Positions 43,653 to 52,568 of a stretch of DNA of 64,000 nt are shown here, piece by piece (positions within the stretch are counted from its first letter, which is position 1; each line of letters starts with the position of its first letter). The position numbers and the translations under genes are program-made. The notes beneath the pieces were generated by a model, which saw only the letters and a program-made list of their open reading frames with translations, had not been told where the DNA came from and searched no databases. The stretch is from Sphaerimonospora thailandensis. Its GTDB lineage: Bacteria > Actinomycetota > Actinomycetes > Streptosporangiales > Streptosporangiaceae. The DNA is taken from positions 1 through 64,000 of the forward strand of contig NZ_BOOG01000004.1 of assembly GCF_016863115.1 (NCBI RefSeq). The letters are read 5' to 3'.

Positions 43653-45096
43653 ACACCGCCGGTACGGCTCGGCCGAGCCAGAACGCCACCACCGCCGCGA
43701 GGCCCGACACGCCGGCGGCGGACAGGGCGGCGGCGGTGAACCCGCCGTCGGTGAGCGCCCCGGACGGGGCTGAGAACAGCTCGAGGATCGTCAGCACCAG
43801 CGTGCTTCCCGTGGAGAAGCCCAGGTAGCGCAGGATCATGTTGAAGCTCATCGCGCTGCCGGTCTCCTTCGGCGGTACGAAGCGGACGATCAGCCCCGGC
43901 ATCGCCGCGAAGGAGCATCCGCTGCCGAACCCGGAGATCAGCATGCTCAGCAGCAGCTGCCACAGCTGTGTACGGAAGCAGGCCATGGACAGGGCTCCGA
44001 GCATGAACCACAGGCACCCGAGGGGCAGCAGCTGGTCCGGGCTGATGAACCGCAACAGCCAGGGGCTCGCCTTGGACCCGAGCACGCTCGCGATGGAGTA
44101 CGGAACCAGCATCATGCCGGCCATGACCACCGAGTAGCCGAGGCCGTACCCGGTGCCGGTCGGCGCCTGCACGAGCAGCACCGCGATGGTCACCATCATG
44201 TACATGCCGCAGCCCGCCAGCAGCGCGGTGACGTTCGCGCCGAGGACGCCGGGCCGCAGCGCGAGACGCAGGTCGACCAGCGGCCGGCCGACGACTCTCA
44301 GGGTCCACCAGGCCCAGACGCCCAGCAGCAGTACGGCTGCCGCGGTCATGGCCGGCGTGAGCGCGCTCCGCACGCCCCAGTCGTGCACCTGGCTGATGAC
44401 GAGCAGCAGCGTGCCGGCGCCGCCGCCGAGCAGCGCGGCGCCGAGCAGGTCCAGCCGGCCGTCCTCACGCTCGTCGTGACGCGGGATCATGAGGGCGCAC
44501 GCGAGCAGCGTGAGCGCGCTCAGCAGCGCTCCGCACCAGTAGGCCGCGGCCACGCCGAAGTGGCTGACGATCAGGGAGGCGATCGGGTAGCCCAGTCCGG
44601 CGCCCGTCACGGTGGTCAGCGAGAGCGTGGCGATGGCGGCCTCCCGCCGACCGGCCGGGAGGATGTCTCTGGCGATGGCGATCGCGAGCGGGGTCAGGCT
44701 CAGGCCCAGGCCCTGCATCACCCGCCCCAGCAGCATGATCCCGAAGCCGAGCGGGAGCGCCGCCAGGACGGAGCCGAGCACGACCACGGCCAGCCCCGCC
44801 AGGATCACCGGGCGGCGGTGCCGTCCCGAGCCGGCCCGGCCGATCAGCGGCGCGGTGACCGCGCCGGCCAGGAAGGTGACCGTGAGGACCCACTGGGCGC
44901 TTCCGAGGGAGACGCCCTCGGCCTCGGCGATGCGGGGCACGAGAGGCGCGCCCAGGCTTGCCACGACCGCGGTCGAGGACGCCAGCATGATCAACGCCGC
45001 GAGCACCGCCCGCTCATGCCATCGCCCAGAACGCCCAGAACGCTCGGTTCGGAGCGGCGTCCTTACTCCCGTCGCGTCGTGCGGCGCCTCAGTCAC
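43642..45096 (-). CDS. MFS multidrug-type exporter (EmrB/QacA-like, about 14 segments)
   Basis: This 484-residue hydrophobic protein carries MFS signatures: GAVTAPLIGRAGSGRHRRPV in loop 2-3 and LPAGRREAAIATLSLTTVTG, typical of the 14-helix drug:proton antiporter group. GTG 45096 was chosen because GGAG lies just upstream and the preceding in-frame sequence is Arg-rich antisense of the neighbouring kinase gene. It may export a product of the sulfur-ester genes next to it. It reads in the same direction as the APS kinase gene, 23 bases after it, so they likely form an operon. Confidence 0.88.
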   Translation of the reverse strand: MTEAPHDATGVRTPLRTERSGRSGRWHERAVLAALIMLASSTAVVASLGAPLVPRIAEAEGVSLGSAQWVLTVTFLAGAVTAPLIGRAGSGRHRRPVILAGLAVVVLGSVLAALPLGFGIMLLGRVMQGLGLSLTPLAIAIARDILPAGRREAAIATLSLTTVTGAGLGYPIASLIVSHFGVAAAYWCGALLSALTLLACALMIPRHDEREDGRLDLLGAALLGGGAGTLLLVISQVHDWGVRSALTPAMTAAAVLLLGVWAWWTLRVVGRPLVDLRLALRPGVLGANVTALLAGCGMYMMVTIAVLLVQAPTGTGYGLGYSVVMAGMMLVPYSIASVLGSKASPWLLRFISPDQLLPLGCLWFMLGALSMACFRTQLWQLLLSMLISGFGSGCSFAAMPGLIVRFVPPKETGSAMSFNMILRYLGFSTGSTLVLTILELFSAPSGALTDGGFTAAALSAAGVSGLAAVVAFWLGRAVPAVSNG

Positions 45097-45119
45097 GGCG
45101 TTCCACTCCGTGCATCGTC

Positions 45120-46412
45120 TCACCGCCGCAGGAGACCACGGTCGTGAAGCACCGCGAGCACGTCGTCGAGGGCGCCGCCGACGCTGCGCCCGGTGGTGTC
45201 CACCCGTACGTCGGGATCCGCGGGCTCTTCGTACGGGGAGGAGATCCCGGTGAAGTCGGGGATCTGCCCGCGACGGGCCTTGGCGTACAGTCCCTTGCGG
45301 TCGCGGCGCTCGCATTCCTCCAGCGGGGTGGCGACGTGCACCAGGAAGAAGGTGCCTCCGGCCTGCTCGACCGTGGCGCGGACCTGCCGCCGGGTCGACT
45401 CGAACGGGGCGATCGGGCTGCAGATCGCGACGCCGCCGTGGCGGCTCACCTCCGCGGCCACCCAGCCGATCCTGAGGATGTTGGTCTCGCGGTCGGCCCG
45501 GGAGAACGTCAACCCGGCCGAGAGGTTCCGCCGGACGACGTCGCCGTCCAGGCTGGTGACGGTGCGTTCGCCTCGTTCGAGGATCAGGTCGTGCAGGGCA
45601 CGGGCCAAGGTGGACTTGCCGCTCCCCGACAGCCCGGTGAAGAAGACGACCAGGCCGCCCGCGCGTTCGAACTCGATGACGCGGGCGACCTCATCGGGGT
45701 AGGCGTCGCTCCCTCCGGCGAGGGACGCGGTCTCGCCGGGGGCGTACGCCGCAACGACGCGCTCGCGGAGGGCCCGGTCGAGTGCCGGGTCACCACGGGA
45801 CGCCAGGGGAACGGCGACCACGTGCGCGTCGGGGATCGCCCCGGCCGCCGCCGACGTGGCCCGGATCAGGCCGACCGCGGAGAGCCCCCGGGGAGTCCCG
45901 TGGCCCGCGAGTGCGAGCAGAACGACGGGACGGCCGCGGGCAACGTCCGTTATGTGCTCGATGTCCCCGACGGTGAGCGGCCCGGCGACCGGCACGGTGA
46001 CCGCGCGTTCGCCGTACCGGTCCCTGACCTGCCCGGGCGAGAGATGGAACCGGCGGAACGGGCCGTATGCGCGCTCGCTGAGCGGGGACACCTCTCCTTC
46101 GATCCCGGTCAGTTCCCCGGCCGGGTAGGTGGACCGCACCGTGAGACGCGCCAGGGGCAGGCCCTCGGGGTCGACCAGCTCCAACTCACCCGCCGCGATC
46201 CCGTCGGCGGCGACCTCCGGGGGCACCCGCAGCGTGACCAGACCCTCCGGGCCCTCGAAGCCGGGCGCGAGCGCGCCGTTGCTCAGCAACTCCAGGTCGT
46301 CCAACACCCGTGCCGAGGGGCAGTACTGCATCGCCGTACGTCGCTCGGACGTCACCGTACGTCGCTCGGCACCGGCCGTCTCGGACAGGCCGGCGCTGCT
46401 CTGTGTTGTCAT
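45120..46412 (-). CDS. cysC: adenylylsulfate kinase with degenerate ATP-sulfurylase-like N-terminus
   Basis: The C-terminal half (from about residue 255) is a complete APS kinase: P-loop FTGLSGSGKSTLARAL, DGDVVRRNLSAGLTFSRADR, then FESTRRQVR and PDFTGISSPYEEP. It makes PAPS from APS and ATP. The N-terminal 230 residues follow the PUA and catalytic-domain pattern of ATP sulfurylase (LDDLELLSNGALAPGF, LTVGDIEHI, GLIRATSAAAGAIPDAHVVA) but the QxRNP and HxxH nucleotide-binding motifs are absent, so it is probably not a working sulfurylase. The ATG at 46412 is the start nearest the family N-terminus. PAPS is the donor for the sulfotransferase encoded at 60 kb. Confidence 0.88.
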   Translation of the reverse strand: MTTQSSAGLSETAGAERRTVTSERRTAMQYCPSARVLDDLELLSNGALAPGFEGPEGLVTLRVPPEVAADGIAAGELELVDPEGLPLARLTVRSTYPAGELTGIEGEVSPLSERAYGPFRRFHLSPGQVRDRYGERAVTVPVAGPLTVGDIEHITDVARGRPVVLLALAGHGTPRGLSAVGLIRATSAAAGAIPDAHVVAVPLASRGDPALDRALRERVVAAYAPGETASLAGGSDAYPDEVARVIEFERAGGLVVFFTGLSGSGKSTLARALHDLILERGERTVTSLDGDVVRRNLSAGLTFSRADRETNILRIGWVAAEVSRHGGVAICSPIAPFESTRRQVRATVEQAGGTFFLVHVATPLEECERRDRKGLYAKARRGQIPDFTGISSPYEEPADPDVRVDTTGRSVGGALDDVLAVLHDRGLLRR

Positions 46413-46574
46413 GTCACAAGCCCCCGATATGAAATGCGGCAGGTCCGGCCAGCATGACAGGACCATCCGGCCATGCGATCGCCCGCGTCACTCAGTGGGA
46501 CCGCCGGCGGTCGTCGCATCCTGGACAGTGAGACCGGATCGGATCGCCGGCCGGGTTGCCGCGAACATGGGCCC

Positions 46575-48929
46575 ATGGCACTCGATGCTCGCGGTATCCC
46601 CGAAGAACTCCCCGCCTCGTCACGGGCGTACGCCGGTTTCCAGGGCCGGATCAGCCGGACCATGGCCGGCTCCCAGCCGTGGTGGCCCCCGCGAGGTCAG
46701 GCGGCGGAGGGCGCTCCGAACGTCGTGGTGATCCTCTGCGACGACATGGGATATTCCGACATCGGCTGCTTCGGGTCGGAGATCGCCACCCCGAACATCG
46801 ACAGGCTCGCGGCCGAGGGCGTCCGCTACACCAACTTCCACGTCACCCCGATGTGCTCGCCCACCCGGGCCGCCCTGCTCACCGGGCGGAACTCGCACGC
46901 CGCGGGGATCGGCTACGTCGCCCACGCCGACCCGGGATTCCCCGGGCTGGCGATGGAGCTCGCCGACGACGTCACCACGGTCGCCGAGGTGCTGCGCGAC
47001 AACGGCTACGCCACCTTCATGGTCGGCAAGTGGCACCTGTGCAAGGACGCCGACATCACCGACACCGGCTCCCGGAAGTCCTGGCCGTTGCAGCGCGGGT
47101 TCGACCGCTTCTACGGGATCATGGACGGGATGACGGACATGTTCCACCCGCATGCCCTGTACTGCGACAACACCAGGATCACCCCGGACGCCTTCCCCGA
47201 GGACTACTACTTCACCGACGACATCACCGACCGCGCGATCGGGATGGTCCGGTCGGCCAAGGCGTCCGACCCCGCCAAGCCGTTCTTCCTCTACTTCGCG
47301 CACGGCGCCGTACACGCCCCGCTGAACGCGCCGGCCGAGGACATCGAACGGCACCGCGGCGCCTACGAGAAGGGGTGGGACCGGATCCGCGAGGAGCGTC
47401 TCGAGCGGCAGCAGCGGCTCGGCATCGTGGCTCCCGGCACCGTGCTCGCCCCGCGCAACAGCGAGCCCGGCGACGACGTGCCCGCCTGGGACGAGCTGAC
47501 CGACGACCAGAAGAAGGTCTTCGCCCGCTACATGGAGGTCTACGCGGCCATGGTGCAGACCGTGGACACCTCCCTGGGCCGGCTGCGCGAAACCCTCGAG
47601 GAGCTCGGCGAGTGGGACAACACCTTCGTGCTGTTCACCTCCGACAACGGCGCCTCCCGGGAAGGCGAGTCGCAGGGCACCAGCCAGTACTTCGACGTGC
47701 TGCGGCACTACCACGGCGGCGGCGATCTCGACGGGGCCTTCGACCGGGACCTGGCGGCGTTCGACCAGATCGGCGGCCCGCGCTCGCTGCCGCACTACCC
47801 GCGCGGATGGGCGATGGCCTCGAACACGCCGTTCCGCCTCTACAAGATCAACACGCATGCCGGCGGTCACACCGTACCGGCGGTCGTCTCCTGGCCGCGC
47901 GGGCTGACCGGCGTCGCCGGGCAGATCCGGCGCCAGTACGTCCACGCCACCGACCTCTACCCGACGATCCTCGAGATCACGGAGGCGGCCGACGCGGACC
48001 ACCGCCACGGAGTGCCGCTCAAGCCGCTGGCCGGGCACAGCTTCCTGGGTTCGCTGACCGACGCCGAGGCGCCCGAGGCCCACCGGGAGCAGTACTTCGA
48101 GATGGTGGGCCACCGCGGCTACTACCGCGACGGCTGGGAGATCGTGACCCGGCACGCGCCGCGGACCCGTTTCGACGACGGCGAATGGCAGCTCTACGAC
48201 CTGCGGACCGACCCGACCCAGACCCGTGACCTTGCCGCGGACCATCCGGAGATCGTCGCCGACCTGGCCTCGCGGTGGGAGCGGGCCGCCTGGGAGAACC
48301 AGGTGTTCCCGCTCAACGAAGGATCCGGGCTGCTGCGGACGCAGCGGCCCGAACGGGAGGACGCCTACGCCCGGCCGGTGCGGCTGGTCCCGGGAACCCC
48401 CACCCTGGAGCGGTACCGCTCGCTGATGCTGGTCTACCGGCGATCGTTCCGGGTGCTGGTCGAACTCGACTTCGCCCCCGGAGACCGCGGCGTGCTGTTC
48501 GCCCACGGGTGCAAGAGCGGCGGCTACTCGATGTCGGTCGACGACGACCAGCTGACCTACTTCCACAACCATTCCGGCGAGATGAGCGAGCTCGCCTGTG
48601 GCGCGCTCAAACCCGGGCCGCGGCAGATCGTGCTGGAGGCGACCGCGCTGCGGGGCGGGCTCCATGTCGACGTTCGGGTCGAGGTCGACGGCGAGGAGCG
48701 TGGCCGGCTCGACGGCCTGCCGATGCCCATGGGACAGGCGATGTTCCAGGGCATCGACATCGGCATCGACCGCGGATCGCCGGTGTCGTGGCAGCGGTTC
48801 GACGCCGAGGGGACGTTCCCGTACGTCGGAACCCTGCACGCGGTGACCTGGACCCCCGGTGAGCACGCCCCCGGCGCCGGACCGGAGACCCTGGCGAAAC
48901 TACGAGAGATCGGAACGACCTTCGAATGA
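46575..48929 (+). CDS. arylsulfatase (formylglycine type)
   Basis: This 784-residue sulfatase opens after a short leader with PNVVVILCDDMGYSDIGCFG (metal-binding Asp pair). Its active site is C-S-P-T-R-A-A-L-L-T-G-R with Cys94, which maturation converts to formylglycine. MVGKWHL and the FTSDNGASREGE block complete the metal and sulfate sites. About 230 extra C-terminal residues form the beta-rich domain usual in the large actinomycete/Pseudomonas-type arylsulfatases. There is no signal peptide, so it is cytosolic. ATG 46575 has no clear ribosome site; it starts divergently from the APS kinase. Its stop overlaps the next gene (ATGA). Confidence 0.9.
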   Translation: MALDARGIPEELPASSRAYAGFQGRISRTMAGSQPWWPPRGQAAEGAPNVVVILCDDMGYSDIGCFGSEIATPNIDRLAAEGVRYTNFHVTPMCSPTRAALLTGRNSHAAGIGYVAHADPGFPGLAMELADDVTTVAEVLRDNGYATFMVGKWHLCKDADITDTGSRKSWPLQRGFDRFYGIMDGMTDMFHPHALYCDNTRITPDAFPEDYYFTDDITDRAIGMVRSAKASDPAKPFFLYFAHGAVHAPLNAPAEDIERHRGAYEKGWDRIREERLERQQRLGIVAPGTVLAPRNSEPGDDVPAWDELTDDQKKVFARYMEVYAAMVQTVDTSLGRLRETLEELGEWDNTFVLFTSDNGASREGESQGTSQYFDVLRHYHGGGDLDGAFDRDLAAFDQIGGPRSLPHYPRGWAMASNTPFRLYKINTHAGGHTVPAVVSWPRGLTGVAGQIRRQYVHATDLYPTILEITEAADADHRHGVPLKPLAGHSFLGSLTDAEAPEAHREQYFEMVGHRGYYRDGWEIVTRHAPRTRFDDGEWQLYDLRTDPTQTRDLAADHPEIVADLASRWERAAWENQVFPLNEGSGLLRTQRPEREDAYARPVRLVPGTPTLERYRSLMLVYRRSFRVLVELDFAPGDRGVLFAHGCKSGGYSMSVDDDQLTYFHNHSGEMSELACGALKPGPRQIVLEATALRGGLHVDVRVEVDGEERGRLDGLPMPMGQAMFQGIDIGIDRGSPVSWQRFDAEGTFPYVGTLHAVTWTPGEHAPGAGPETLAKLREIGTTFE

Positions 48930-50518
48930 GTGCGGAACAGATCTGGGACGACGAGTGCGACGTGCTGGTGGTCGGCTCCGGCGGCGGCGCGCTGACCGGT
49001 GCCTACACCGCGGCCCGCGAGGGTCTCTCGGTGATCCTCGTGGAGGCGACCGACAAGTTCGGCGGCACCACCGCCTACTCCGGCGGCGGCATGTGGTTCC
49101 CGTGCAACGCCGCACTCAGGAAGGCCGGCGACGACGACACCCTCGATGACGCCAAGACCTACTACTACTCGGTGGTGGGCGACCGCACCCCGCGGGAGCT
49201 GCAGGACGCCTTCCTCGACAACGGGGCGCCCCTCGTCGACTACCTGGAGTCCGACGACGACTTCGAGTTCATGGTCTACCCGTGGCCGGACTACTTCGGC
49301 TCGGCGCCCAAGGCCAAGGCCACCGGCCGGCACATCATGATGATGCCGCTGCGGCCGGAACAGCTCGGCTCGCTGCGTGACACCCTGCGTCCCCCGCTGC
49401 CCGCCGACCGGGGCGGCCAGCCGCTGCCCGACCTGATCGTCGGCGGGCAGGCGCTGATCGGCCGGCTCCTGCTGGCGCTGTCGAAGCAGGACAGGGCCGA
49501 CCTACGGCTCAACACGGTCTGCGACGAACTCGTCCGCGACGGCGACACGGTGGACGGCGCGGTGGACGGCGCGGTGGACGGCGCGGTGGTCGGGGCGGTG
49601 GTCGGGGCGGTGGTCACCCAGGACGGCGTGCGGCGCCGCATCCGGGCCCGGCGTGGCGTGCTGATCGCCTCGGGCGGCTTCGAGCGCAACCAGGAGATGC
49701 GCGCGAAGTACGGCGTTCCCGGCGATGCCCGCGACGCGATGGGGCCGGCCGGCAACCTCGGCAAGGCCATCCAGGCGGGCATCGACGTCGGCGCCGACGT
49801 CGACCTGATGTCGGAGGCCTGGTGGTCGCCGGGCATCACCCACCCGGACGGCACCTCCACCTTCTCCCTGTGGTTCACCGGCGGCATCTTCGTCGACGAC
49901 TCCGGCGAGCGCTTCGTCAACGAGTCGTGGGCCTACGACCGGCTCGGCCGGGTGGTCATCGAGAAGATCGAGGAGGGCCGGGTGACCCTCCCGTTCTGGA
50001 TGATCTACGACGACCGCGCCGGCGAGCGGCCGCCGGTGCGGTCGACCAGCGTCCCCCTCGGCGAGACCCGCGACTACCAGGAGGCCGGGCTGTGGGTGAG
50101 CGCGCCGACGCTCGCCGAGCTGGCCGAGAAGATCGGCGTCCCGGCCGAGAACCTGGAGCGGACCGTGGCCAGGTTCAACGACTTCGCCAAGCGCGACAAG
50201 GACGACGACTTCCAGCGCGGCGACGAGCCGTACGACCGGGCGTTCGCCGAGGGCGGCTCGCCGCTGGTCCCGATCGAGAACGCCCCCTTCCACGCGGTCG
50301 CGTTCGGGATCTCCGACCTGGGCACCAAGGGCGGGCTGCGCACCGACACCCGGGCCCGGGTGCTGGACGCCTCGGGCCAGGTGATCAAGGGCCTGTACGC
50401 CGCGGGCAACTCGATGGCCGCGGCCAGCGGCACCGTCTACCCCGGCGGCGGCAACCCGATCGGGTCCTGCATGGTGTTCAGCCACCTCGCCGCCCTGGAC
50501 ATGGCAGCCGGGCGCTGA
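48926..50518 (+). CDS. FAD-dependent 3-ketosteroid-dehydrogenase-like oxidoreductase
   Basis: This 530-residue flavoprotein has a dinucleotide fold CDVLVVGSGGGALTGAYTAA, the KFGGTTAYSGGGMW block and a C-terminal GLYAAGNSMAAASGTVYPGG and GNPIGSCMVFSHLAA. These are hallmarks of the fumarate-reductase/3-ketosteroid delta1-dehydrogenase family. It is coupled by ATGA to the sulfatase, which suggests that desulfated product is then dehydrogenated. Residues near 209-230 are a V-D-G-A/V-V-G-A repeat encoded by a 12-bp tandem repeat, an unusual insertion between fold elements. Substrate (steroid or other cyclic ketone) is inferred from family only. Confidence 0.85.
   Translation: MSAEQIWDDECDVLVVGSGGGALTGAYTAAREGLSVILVEATDKFGGTTAYSGGGMWFPCNAALRKAGDDDTLDDAKTYYYSVVGDRTPRELQDAFLDNGAPLVDYLESDDDFEFMVYPWPDYFGSAPKAKATGRHIMMMPLRPEQLGSLRDTLRPPLPADRGGQPLPDLIVGGQALIGRLLLALSKQDRADLRLNTVCDELVRDGDTVDGAVDGAVDGAVVGAVVGAVVTQDGVRRRIRARRGVLIASGGFERNQEMRAKYGVPGDARDAMGPAGNLGKAIQAGIDVGADVDLMSEAWWSPGITHPDGTSTFSLWFTGGIFVDDSGERFVNESWAYDRLGRVVIEKIEEGRVTLPFWMIYDDRAGERPPVRSTSVPLGETRDYQEAGLWVSAPTLAELAEKIGVPAENLERTVARFNDFAKRDKDDDFQRGDEPYDRAFAEGGSPLVPIENAPFHAVAFGISDLGTKGGLRTDTRARVLDASGQVIKGLYAAGNSMAAASGTVYPGGGNPIGSCMVFSHLAALDMAAGR
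49550..49615. repeat. 12-bp tandem repeat inside the flavoprotein gene
   Basis: Three units of GTGGACGGCGCG are followed by two of GTGGTCGGGGCG and a half unit. They encode (VDGA)3(VVGA)2. Copy changes would stay in frame. Confidence 0.9.
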
Positions 50519-50578
50519 TCCCCGGAATGGACCGGCTCGACGCAAGCACTTCACTCCGTGACCTGAGGAGGTGGCGCT

Positions 50579-51445
50579 GTGTTTCTGGGACACGTGGCCG
50601 AACTGTGGAGACATCCGGTCAAGTCCATGCGAGGCGACCGGTTGCCTCAGGTGGCGGTCACCGAGGGCTTCGGCGTGCCCGGCGACCGTGGCTGGGCACT
50701 CCGGGATGAGAAGGCCGGCGAGATCCGGGGCGCCAAGAAGATCACCTCGCTGCTGCGGTTCCACGCCCGCTACCTCACCGAGCCCGCGGGCGCCTCGACG
50801 CCACCCGTGGAGATCACGTTCCCGGACGGCACCACCATGACCAGCGACGACGAGAGGATCGACGAGGCGCTGTCGGAAGCGCTCGGCCGTCAGGTGAGCC
50901 TGTGGCCCAGACGGCCCGCCGACGACCACGACCACTACCGCCGGGCGTCCCGCCTCAATGAGCAGGAGTTGCGGGAGCAGCTCGGCCTGGACCCCGACGA
51001 GCCGATCCCGGACTACTCGAAGCTCCCGGCGAGCGTGATGTCGCAGCTGCGCGGATACGCCACGCCGCGGGGCACCTACTTCGACGCGCTGCCGCTCTCG
51101 CTGCTGACCACGACGTCCATGGGCAGCCTGGGTGAGATGACCCCGGACGCGGTGATCGACTCGCGGCGCTTCCGCAAGAACATCATCGTCGAGGGTGCCC
51201 CCGCCCTGGCCGGGTTCCCCGAGTTCGACTGGGTCGGTCGCCGGTTGCGCATCGGGACGGTGCTCGTCGAGGTGGTGATGCCGATCTCGCGCTGCGTCAT
51301 GGTGGTGCTTCCACAGGCGGACCTACCCCATGACCGGCCGATCCTCAGGTCGCTGGTGAAGCACACCGACATGAACTTCGGCGTCTACCTGCGCGTCATC
51401 GAGCCCGGAGAGATCTCCGAGGGGGACCCCGTCGAACTGTGCTGA
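50579..51445 (+). CDS. MOSC-domain protein
   Basis: This 288-residue protein has an N-terminal MOSC beta-barrel segment (ELWRHPVKSMRGDRL, GVPGDRGWALRD) and the C-terminal MOSC core (RRFRKNIIVEG, RLRIGTVLVEVVMPISRCVM) with the conserved Cys that accepts sulfur. MOSC proteins move molybdenum cofactor or handle sulfur and N-hydroxylated compounds, as in the mitochondrial amidoxime-reducing component. GAGGAGG precedes the GTG start. It follows the flavoprotein by 60 bases on the same strand. Its stop codon lies inside a tandem repeat. Confidence 0.87.
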   Translation: MFLGHVAELWRHPVKSMRGDRLPQVAVTEGFGVPGDRGWALRDEKAGEIRGAKKITSLLRFHARYLTEPAGASTPPVEITFPDGTTMTSDDERIDEALSEALGRQVSLWPRRPADDHDHYRRASRLNEQELREQLGLDPDEPIPDYSKLPASVMSQLRGYATPRGTYFDALPLSLLTTTSMGSLGEMTPDAVIDSRRFRKNIIVEGAPALAGFPEFDWVGRRLRIGTVLVEVVMPISRCVMVVLPQADLPHDRPILRSLVKHTDMNFGVYLRVIEPGEISEGDPVELC

Positions 51446-51521
51446 CCCGGCGCCGGGTCACCCGGCTGTGCTGACCGGCGTCGGGTCACCCGGCTGTGCT
51501 GACCGGCGTCGGGTCACCCGG
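51437..51521. repeat. three 28-bp tandem repeats over the MOSC stop codon
   Basis: Units at 51437-51465, 51466-51493 and 51494-51521 share the form CTGTGCTGACCGGCGTCGGG followed by TCACCCGG. The first includes the MOSC stop and a 14-bp perfect palindrome ACCCGGCGCCGGGT; the others lie in the 3' untranslated gap. Confidence 0.92.
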
Positions 51522-51553
51522 TGATTTCCATCTGACGACACCAAGGAGCACCC

Positions 51554-51958
51554 ATGAGGATCGAACGGTTCAACCCGCCGGGGCTGCAACCGACTCGGGG
51601 CGTCACCCACGTGGTGCGCACCACCGGGGGCAGCACCCTCCACCTGTCGGGGCAGGGGGCCTACAACGCGGAGAACAGGCTGGTGGGCCCGGGGGACTAC
51701 TACGCCCAGTGCACCCAGGCGTTCGCCAACGTGGTCACGGCGTTGGAGGCGGCCGGAGCGACCTTCGCCGATGTGGTGAAGGCGACCTACTACGTCGTCG
51801 GTCTGAACCAGGAGTCGCTGCGCCAGTTCTCCCGGGCGCTGCACGAGGTCCCCGGCTACTCGCCGGATCGGCCGCCGGCCTCGACCATGATCGGGGTGGC
51901 CGCTCTGGCGTACGACGAGATGCTGGTCGAGTTCGACGTGACCGCCGTGCTGCCCTGA
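51554..51958 (+). CDS. RidA/YjgF-family enamine/imine deaminase
   Basis: This 134-residue protein has the RidA pattern: THVVRTTGGSTLHLSGQGAY, then YYAQCTQAFANVVTALEAAG, DVVKATYYVV and ASTMIGVAALAYDEMLVEFD near the end. The Arg that anchors substrate carboxylate in true RidA sits in the P-x-R-S/A segment, but here the equivalent is PPASTM, so it is probably an Rid subfamily member with another substrate. AAGGAGCACCC precedes the ATG. It would hydrolyse reactive imines made by neighbouring flavin enzymes, by inference. Confidence 0.85.
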   Translation: MRIERFNPPGLQPTRGVTHVVRTTGGSTLHLSGQGAYNAENRLVGPGDYYAQCTQAFANVVTALEAAGATFADVVKATYYVVGLNQESLRQFSRALHEVPGYSPDRPPASTMIGVAALAYDEMLVEFDVTAVLP

Positions 51959-52124
51959 CCTACTTACGCGGAATCCGAAGATCATCATTTCGAGCCTGCG
52001 GCTCGGTGACCCGAAGTGATCTCGCTCACCGGGACCCGGTCTTGTGAGGCGGGTCACCGGGCAGCAGGCTGATCGGCCCAGCCGGCACCGCTGACGCGGC
52101 GTCGGCGGCAGTTAAGGAGGCCCG

Positions 52125-52568
52125 GTGCTGGACGTGCGGCAGATTTCCGACCGGATCGAGATCGCCGACCTGGTGACCGCCTACACCCGGGCGATCGACA
52201 CCGGCGAGTGGGATCGTCTCGACGCGGTCTTCACTCCCGACGCGTGGATCGACTACACGTCGGCCGGCGGTGAGAAGGGGACCTTCCCCGAGATCAAGGC
52301 GTGGCTGGCGAGCGTTCTGCCCAGGTTCGCCCGTCGCCAGCACGTGATCGGCCAGCTCGCCGTCGACCTCGGGGGCGACCTCCGGGGCGACCCCGGCGGC
52401 GACACGGCACGTGTCACGGCGTACTTCACCAACCCCATGGTCTCCTGCGCCGAGGACGGCCGCGAACGGCTCTTCGAGTGCGGCGGCTATTACCACCACG
52501 AGCTGGTCCGTACCCCACAGGGCTGGCGATCGAGACAGCTGATCGAGGAGACCGTGTGGACCCGTTGA
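52125..52568 (+). CDS. SnoaL-like / NTF2-fold protein
   Basis: This 147-residue protein begins ISDRIEIADLVTAYTRAIDT then GEWDRLDAVFTPDAWIDYTS, the usual first helices of the SnoaL_4 group, with GGYYHHELVRTPQGWRSRQL as the final strands. These folds serve as dehydratases, isomerases or hydroxylases in steroid and aromatic pathways. AAGGAGG sits ahead of the GTG start. Its 3' end overlaps the next gene's start by 13 bases. A short GGDLRGDPGGD insertion lies between strands. Confidence 0.82.
   Translation: MLDVRQISDRIEIADLVTAYTRAIDTGEWDRLDAVFTPDAWIDYTSAGGEKGTFPEIKAWLASVLPRFARRQHVIGQLAVDLGGDLRGDPGGDTARVTAYFTNPMVSCAEDGRERLFECGGYYHHELVRTPQGWRSRQLIEETVWTR

Noticed and set aside
46620-48866. 748-residue open frame antisense to the arylsulfatase
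   Set aside because: The sense strand has the full sulfatase signature; the antisense protein shows only Val/Gly/Asp-rich shadow composition.
51437-51521. Possible CRISPR repeats
   Set aside because: Three 28-bp units lie directly head to tail with no unique spacers between them.
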